Positions 5,137 to 8,028 of a DNA stretch of 8,028 nt are shown here, in pieces. Source of the stretch: Chloroflexota bacterium (GTDB lineage: Bacteria; Chloroflexota; Anaerolineae; VGOG01). The first letter of the stretch is position 1, and each line of letters begins with the position of its first letter. The notes below the pieces were generated by a model that did no database searches, was not told the DNA's origin, and worked only from the letters and a program-made list of their open reading frames with translations. A program made the position numbers and the translations under genes. Where the stretch lies: positions 1-8,028 of the forward strand of contig JAUWYT010000059.1 in NCBI GenBank assembly GCA_030615705.1. Reading direction: 5' to 3'.

Positions 5137-7299
5137 TTATTCGCGTGGTTTTTCCTCTTCCTTGATCAGAACCTCCCGCGAACGGCCGGCTCCTCGGTCT
5201 GGCCCGACGATACCCTGTTCCTCCAGCAGATCTATCAGGCGAGCTGCCCGCGAGTAACCGATGCGTAACCTCCGCTGTAGGAGGGAGATAGAGGCACGGT
5301 TGTGCTTACGCACCATCGCGACGGCTTCCTCCAGGAGATCATCTCCCCGACTGGCTTCCCTCTCCTTGGCTCTCATCTCCTCCCAAAGCGGTCGCTGGAT
5401 CATGTCCTCAGCCCTGTAGAAGCTGGTGGGAACGCGCGCGCCCACCTCCGTGCCCTTCCAGTAGCGCACCAGGCGATCCAGTTCCCGATCGGAGACGAAA
5501 CAACCCTGCAGCCTCACCAACTGGCTGGAGTCCGAAGCCATGTAGAGCATGTCTCCCCGCCCCAGCAGCCTTTCCGCCCCTCCCATGTCCAAAACAACCC
5601 GCGAGTCCACCTGGCTGGTAACGGCGAAGGAGATACGAGCGGGGAAGTTGGCCTTGATGAGCCCTGTGACCACGTCCACCGAGGGCCTTTGGGTGGCGAT
5701 AACCAGGTGGATACCCGTGGCCCGGGCCATCTGGGCGATGCGACAGAGCGACCTCTCCACTTCGTCGTGGGCCAGCATCATCAAGTCGGCCAACTCGTCC
5801 ACAAAGACCACCAGGTAGGGCAGACGATTCTCTCCCTGGGCGCTGGCGCGTTTGTTATACTCCTCAACGTTGCGCACCTCGGCTCTGGCCAGCTTCCTAT
5901 AGCGCTGATCCATCTCACGCATGACCCACCGCAGAGAGCCCACGACCCGCTCCAGGTCCACTACTACGGGTGCCAGGAGATGGGGAATGCCGTTGAAATT
6001 GGTCAGTTCCACCCGCTTGGGATCTATCATCAATAGTTTCAGGTCATTGGGTGTGTTATTGCACAGCAGGCAGGAAATAATAGAGTTGATGCAGACGGAT
6101 TTACCTGAGCCAGTTGCCCCTGCGATCAACAGGTGAGGCATGGTTCTTAGATCAGCCACTATCGGCTCGCCAGATACGTCACGGCCCAGGGCGATGGCGA
6201 GGTTGGATTTTAGCCTCTTGAAGGCCTCCGACTCCATCGCTCCACGCAAAGCCACCAAAGTCAACTCAGCATTGGGCACCTCGATGCCCACAATGGAGCG
6301 ACCAGGCACGGGGGCCTCGACGCGGACAGGCGAGGCGGCCAGGGCCAGGGCCAGGTCATCGGCCAAGGCACTGATCTTTGACACCTTGACCTTCGTGTGT
6401 CTCCCTCCGCGCCCTTCGACGAAGCCCGGTTCGACGCCAAACTGGGTGATCACCGGCCCCTGGTTGACCTCGACTACTTTAGCTGGCACGCCAAGGCTGA
6501 CCAGGGTCTCTTCGATGATCTTGACTCGCATGCGAATCTCTGCCTGACTGATATCCTGGTCCAGGCTCTCTTCCAGGATTTCGGCCACAGGAGGCAGACG
6601 CCACTCTTGATCGCCGCCGATGATACGGGGGAAGATGGGGCCTCGTACGGGGCGGGGTGGCTCAGTTGCAGGCTCAGGCGAGGGAGCAATGGAGGGCCTT
6701 GCTCTGCCCCAGCGTCGGAGGCGAGAAAGGCGACTCTGGCCGAGATAGCGAGGCCTGGTCCATCCTTGTTTCAAAGCCTGCCCTATCTTGGCAGGGGAAA
6801 GGCCGGAGAGCATGATGATGGCTACGCTGGCCAGGGCTGCGATGGCGATGTAAGCTCCTAAGCGGCCAATGCTCGAGACCAGGGCCCAGCTTACCAGCCA
6901 GGCCAAGTAGCCTCCACCGCCCCCTTGAGCAGCCCAGGCTCGTGGATCAGCAACGGGGGAAAGCAAATTGCTCAGGGCTAAGCCCAGGGCGAAAAGCAGA
7001 GCTGCCCCCAAGACTTTTTCCCAGGCCACTTGTGGTTCGCGGCCCGATCCCTTCAGGAGCAACCAGACCCCCGCTGCCCCAAACAAGAGAGGGGTGAGAT
7101 ATGCGCCCCAGCCGAAGGCCAGGCGCAAGATGCGTAGCCAGGCCTCGGTAAGGGCACCTCGGCTGAGGGAGATCAGGCTGAGCAGAGTCAGCAGAGCCAG
7201 GGCTAATAAGGCTATACCCACTCTATCTGCTCGCAATACTCCAGAAAGATTTACGCGGGGGACACTCTTCTTTTTCTTAGATCGCCTTCGCTTCGCCAT
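5137..7299 (-). CDS. ftsK: DNA translocase FtsK/SpoIIIE
   Basis: Septum-anchored hexameric motor that pumps chromosomal DNA during division and delivers the termini for dimer resolution. The 720 residues are close to SpoIIIE and much shorter than E. coli FtsK because the linker is short. A lysine/arginine-rich tip (MAKRRRSKKKK) is followed by hydrophobic segments near 27-46, 66-83, 97-113 and 131-165, then a Pro-rich linker to about 225. The alpha/beta motor has Walker A GATGSGKS (394-401), DPKR (426-429), Walker B LVVFVDELADL (496-506), ATQRPSVDVVTG (535-546) and LDMGGAERLLGRGDML (570-585). A winged-helix gamma domain at about 652-712 would read polar DNA motifs. All expected motifs are present. 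ATG 7299 is preferred because the basic tip follows it and a promoter lies just upstream; I see no good ribosome-binding site, so initiation may be weak or leader-poor. Confidence 0.97.
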   Translation of the reverse strand: MAKRRRSKKKKSVPRVNLSGVLRADRVGIALLALALLTLLSLISLSRGALTEAWLRILRLAFGWGAYLTPLLFGAAGVWLLLKGSGREPQVAWEKVLGAALLFALGLALSNLLSPVADPRAWAAQGGGGGYLAWLVSWALVSSIGRLGAYIAIAALASVAIIMLSGLSPAKIGQALKQGWTRPRYLGQSRLSRLRRWGRARPSIAPSPEPATEPPRPVRGPIFPRIIGGDQEWRLPPVAEILEESLDQDISQAEIRMRVKIIEETLVSLGVPAKVVEVNQGPVITQFGVEPGFVEGRGGRHTKVKVSKISALADDLALALAASPVRVEAPVPGRSIVGIEVPNAELTLVALRGAMESEAFKRLKSNLAIALGRDVSGEPIVADLRTMPHLLIAGATGSGKSVCINSIISCLLCNNTPNDLKLLMIDPKRVELTNFNGIPHLLAPVVVDLERVVGSLRWVMREMDQRYRKLARAEVRNVEEYNKRASAQGENRLPYLVVFVDELADLMMLAHDEVERSLCRIAQMARATGIHLVIATQRPSVDVVTGLIKANFPARISFAVTSQVDSRVVLDMGGAERLLGRGDMLYMASDSSQLVRLQGCFVSDRELDRLVRYWKGTEVGARVPTSFYRAEDMIQRPLWEEMRAKEREASRGDDLLEEAVAMVRKHNRASISLLQRRLRIGYSRAARLIDLLEEQGIVGPDRGAGRSREVLIKEEEKPRE

Positions 7300-7331
7300 A
7301 ATCCAGAGTGATTTTCCCAGTTGCTGTCCAT

Positions 7332-7359
7332 ATTATATCACACAATCCCCTGAAAACAA
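7332..7359 (-). promoter_or_regulatory. Probable ftsK promoter
   Basis: On the minus strand there is a perfect TATAAT (7337-7332) with a poor -35 candidate TTGTTT (7359-7354) at 16-base spacing. Predicted transcription start is near 7325, giving an untranslated leader of about 25 bases before ATG 7299. The -10 is convincing; the -35 is tentative. Confidence 0.55.
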
Positions 7360-7424
7360 AAACCTCGACGCTTTGATTGACGTTTTGAAAGCCACAACGC
7401 ATTGAGGCAAAAGGCGCACTTGCT

Positions 7425-7505
7425 TTTGTCACTCTGAGCGAAGCGAAGAGTCTCGTTTGTTGAAAAGGAGATTCTTCGCTCCCTCTGGTCGCTCAGAATG
7501 ACAAA
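7425..7505. repeat. 81-bp imperfect inverted repeat (REP/MITE-like)
   Basis: The left arm (7425-7454) and right arm (7468-7505) pair as two blocks: TTTGTCACTCTGAGCGA against TCGCTCAGAATGACAAA with one mismatch, and AGCGAAGAGTCTC against GAGATTCTTCGCT with one mismatch. Eight extra bases interrupt the right arm. The loop is 13 bases. The GTCATTCTGAGCG...GCGAAGAATCTC pattern is one I recall as dispersed in many environmental bacterial genomes. No gene is inside it and no clear target-site duplication flanks it. Confidence 0.75.
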
Positions 7506-7706
7506 TCGCCAACAACTGATCGACAACGTGTCACTTGTAATACGCTACAACAAACGGTTTCCCCAATACCCCGCTCTTTTATGATTAGAGGATCAGGAGA
7601 AGGATTGAGAAATAAAACCACCGTCATTTCATTGCCAGGCGTTCCTTTGATTTGGAGCCGAAGAGAGCTACATTTCAGATCATATCCTTACCCCCCCAGG
7701 CAAACC

Positions 7707-7728
7707 AAAAAGCCCTCCTTTCGAGGGC
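7707..7728 (-). terminator. Rho-independent terminator after the GH38 gene
   Basis: On the minus strand, GCCCTC (7728-7723), a GAAAG loop and GAGGGC (7717-7712) form a perfect 6-bp GC-rich stem. TTTTTGGTTTG follows directly. It ends transcription from the right-hand gene before the ftsK promoter. Confidence 0.87.
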
Positions 7729-7753
7729 CTCGGTACAAACGATCGATTCTCGG

Positions 7754-7843
7754 TTAGCCGATGAGGGTAGGCGTTGGAGTCACCGTTGGCGTGGGCGTGA
7801 GGGCGATGGCCTTGGGGTTGTGTTTGTAACGCTTGAGCTTCAT
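7754..7843 (-). CDS. 29-residue Thr/Pro-rich mini-ORF overlapping the GH38 stop (doubtful gene)
   Basis: ATG at 7843-7841 overlaps the upstream stop in an ATGA arrangement typical of translational coupling. The frame reads MKLKRYKHNPKAIA, then LTPTPTVTPTPTLIG, and ends with TAA at 7756-7754, 26 bases before the terminator stem. It is a basic head followed by a Thr-Pro repeat like the linkers of secreted proteins, but with no domain attached. It may be a real coupled peptide, the remains of a longer linker-containing gene, or chance. No function is known to me. Confidence 0.25.
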   Translation of the reverse strand: MKLKRYKHNPKAIALTPTPTVTPTPTLIG

Positions 7844-8028
7844 AGGACAAGCCTGAGGGTTTTGATCTCATGCGCCCGTAGGGCGAACCGCACTCTCTGC
7901 CCCTCCTCCACCGCTAACGGAGCCTGCACCTCTTCGTTGAGGTTGGCCTCTGCCGCCCCCACGATTTGGCTGGCTAGCCATAATCGCCCCTTCGCCTCCT
8001 GGTCGGTTGGACTGTGGAGGCGCACGAT
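7840..8028 (-). CDS. Probable alpha-mannosidase (glycoside hydrolase family 38), C-terminal end only
   Basis: Only the last 62 codons are in the window; the gene enters from the right edge in frame and ends with TGA at 7842-7840. The visible part reads VRLHSPTDQEAKGRLWLA, then an AAEANLNEEVQAPL segment and the ending RAHEIKTLRLVL. This pattern (RL-x-P-T near the start, a xNLxEE strand, a final EIKTLRL) is typical of the C-terminal beta domain of GH38 alpha-mannosidases, which trim alpha-linked mannose from glycans. The catalytic domain is not in view, so the assignment rests on tail similarity. Transcription ends at the hairpin about 110 bases downstream. Confidence 0.65.
   Translation of the reverse strand: MVRLHSPTDQEAKGRLWLASQIVGAAEANLNEEVQAPLAVEEGQRVRFALRAHEIKTLRLVL

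Larger units (their letters stand above)
7300..7753. other. Non-coding region upstream of ftsK
   Basis: This 454-base gap holds, from right to left, a terminator (7728-7707), unassigned DNA (about 7506-7703), an inverted repeat (7425-7505) and the ftsK promoter. The unassigned part is more AT-rich than the neighbouring genes. Open frames there on either strand are short and have neither recognisable motifs nor ribosome-binding sites. A small dyad TTGTA/TACAA (7535-7539 and 7546-7550) is the only structure I noted in that part. Confidence 0.6.

Noticed and set aside
5302..6036. A 244-codon open frame on the plus strand opposite ftsK
   Set aside because: It is antisense to the conserved motor domain of ftsK, with no recognisable motif. 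It is a shadow frame.
7338..7526. A 62-codon minus-strand frame upstream of ftsK
   Set aside because: It is mostly the inverted repeat read as protein, rich in Ser/Arg/Cys. It has no motif and ends inside the ftsK promoter.
7535..7550. TTGTA/TACAA dyad, considered as an operator or recombination site
   Set aside because: Five-base arms are expected by chance in AT-rich DNA, and there is no second copy or link to a regulator gene.
7680..7871. A 63-codon minus-strand frame spanning the GH38 stop and the terminator
   Set aside because: It runs through the terminator hairpin, has no ribosome-binding site and overlaps the better-supported GH38 tail in another frame.
1..8028. CRISPR arrays, tRNA or rRNA genes, integrases, toxin-antitoxin or defence genes
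   Set aside because: No regularly spaced repeats, no tRNA-like cloverleaf and no rRNA signature seen. All supported proteins belong to transport, division or carbohydrate families.

Overview
The window looks like chromosomal DNA of a GC-rich (roughly 55-60%) bacterium. Every supported gene is on the minus strand. I suspect Chloroflexota (Anaerolineae-like). The grounds are a secreted substrate-binding protein that carries a LysM domain and lacks a lipobox, a Thr-Pro-repeat mini-ORF, a GH38-type enzyme tail, and short palindromic repeats of kinds I associate with such genomes. This placement is inference; no phylogenetic marker was searched.

Layout in transcription order (right to left). (1) 8028-7840: C-terminal end of a probable family-38 alpha-mannosidase. 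A 29-codon Thr/Pro-rich mini-ORF overlaps its stop, and a Rho-independent terminator follows at 7728-7707. (2) 7753-7300: non-coding DNA with an 81-bp imperfect inverted repeat (7425-7505) and a promoter for ftsK. (3) 7299-5137: ftsK, a complete DNA translocase. (4) 5136-4835: a strong TTGCAC-17-TATAAT promoter and a leader of about 235 nt with alternative pairings. (5) 4834-1: an ABC importer operon of the BMP/nucleoside type. It encodes a LysM-BMP binding protein, then a perfect 16-bp intercistronic hairpin, a double-domain ATPase, a broken MFS transporter gene, a small MITE-like insertion, and the first 214 codons of a permease.

The importer is the coherent system. The binding protein would hold substrate outside the membrane, attached to the wall by LysM instead of a lipid. 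The ATPase (YufO/RbsA-like) would power a permease pair, of which the first (YufP-like) is partly visible and the second should lie beyond the left edge. Nucleosides are the most likely substrates by family. An MFS gene sits between ATPase and permease; it has lost an internal segment and carries a 1-nt frameshift, so it is probably dead.

Downstream of the MFS gene, a 122-bp element with 14-bp imperfect terminal inverted repeats is flanked by perfect 9-bp direct repeats (CTCCTTTAT). The duplicated target is the permease ribosome-binding site, so the insertion copied the site instead of destroying it. The permease starts with TTG, so searches limited to ATG/GTG starts can miss it.

I did not find a clearly new multi-gene system. 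The best leads are the LysM-BMP fusion, the MITE duplicating a ribosome-binding site, the decaying MFS gene inside the ABC operon, and the structured leader.
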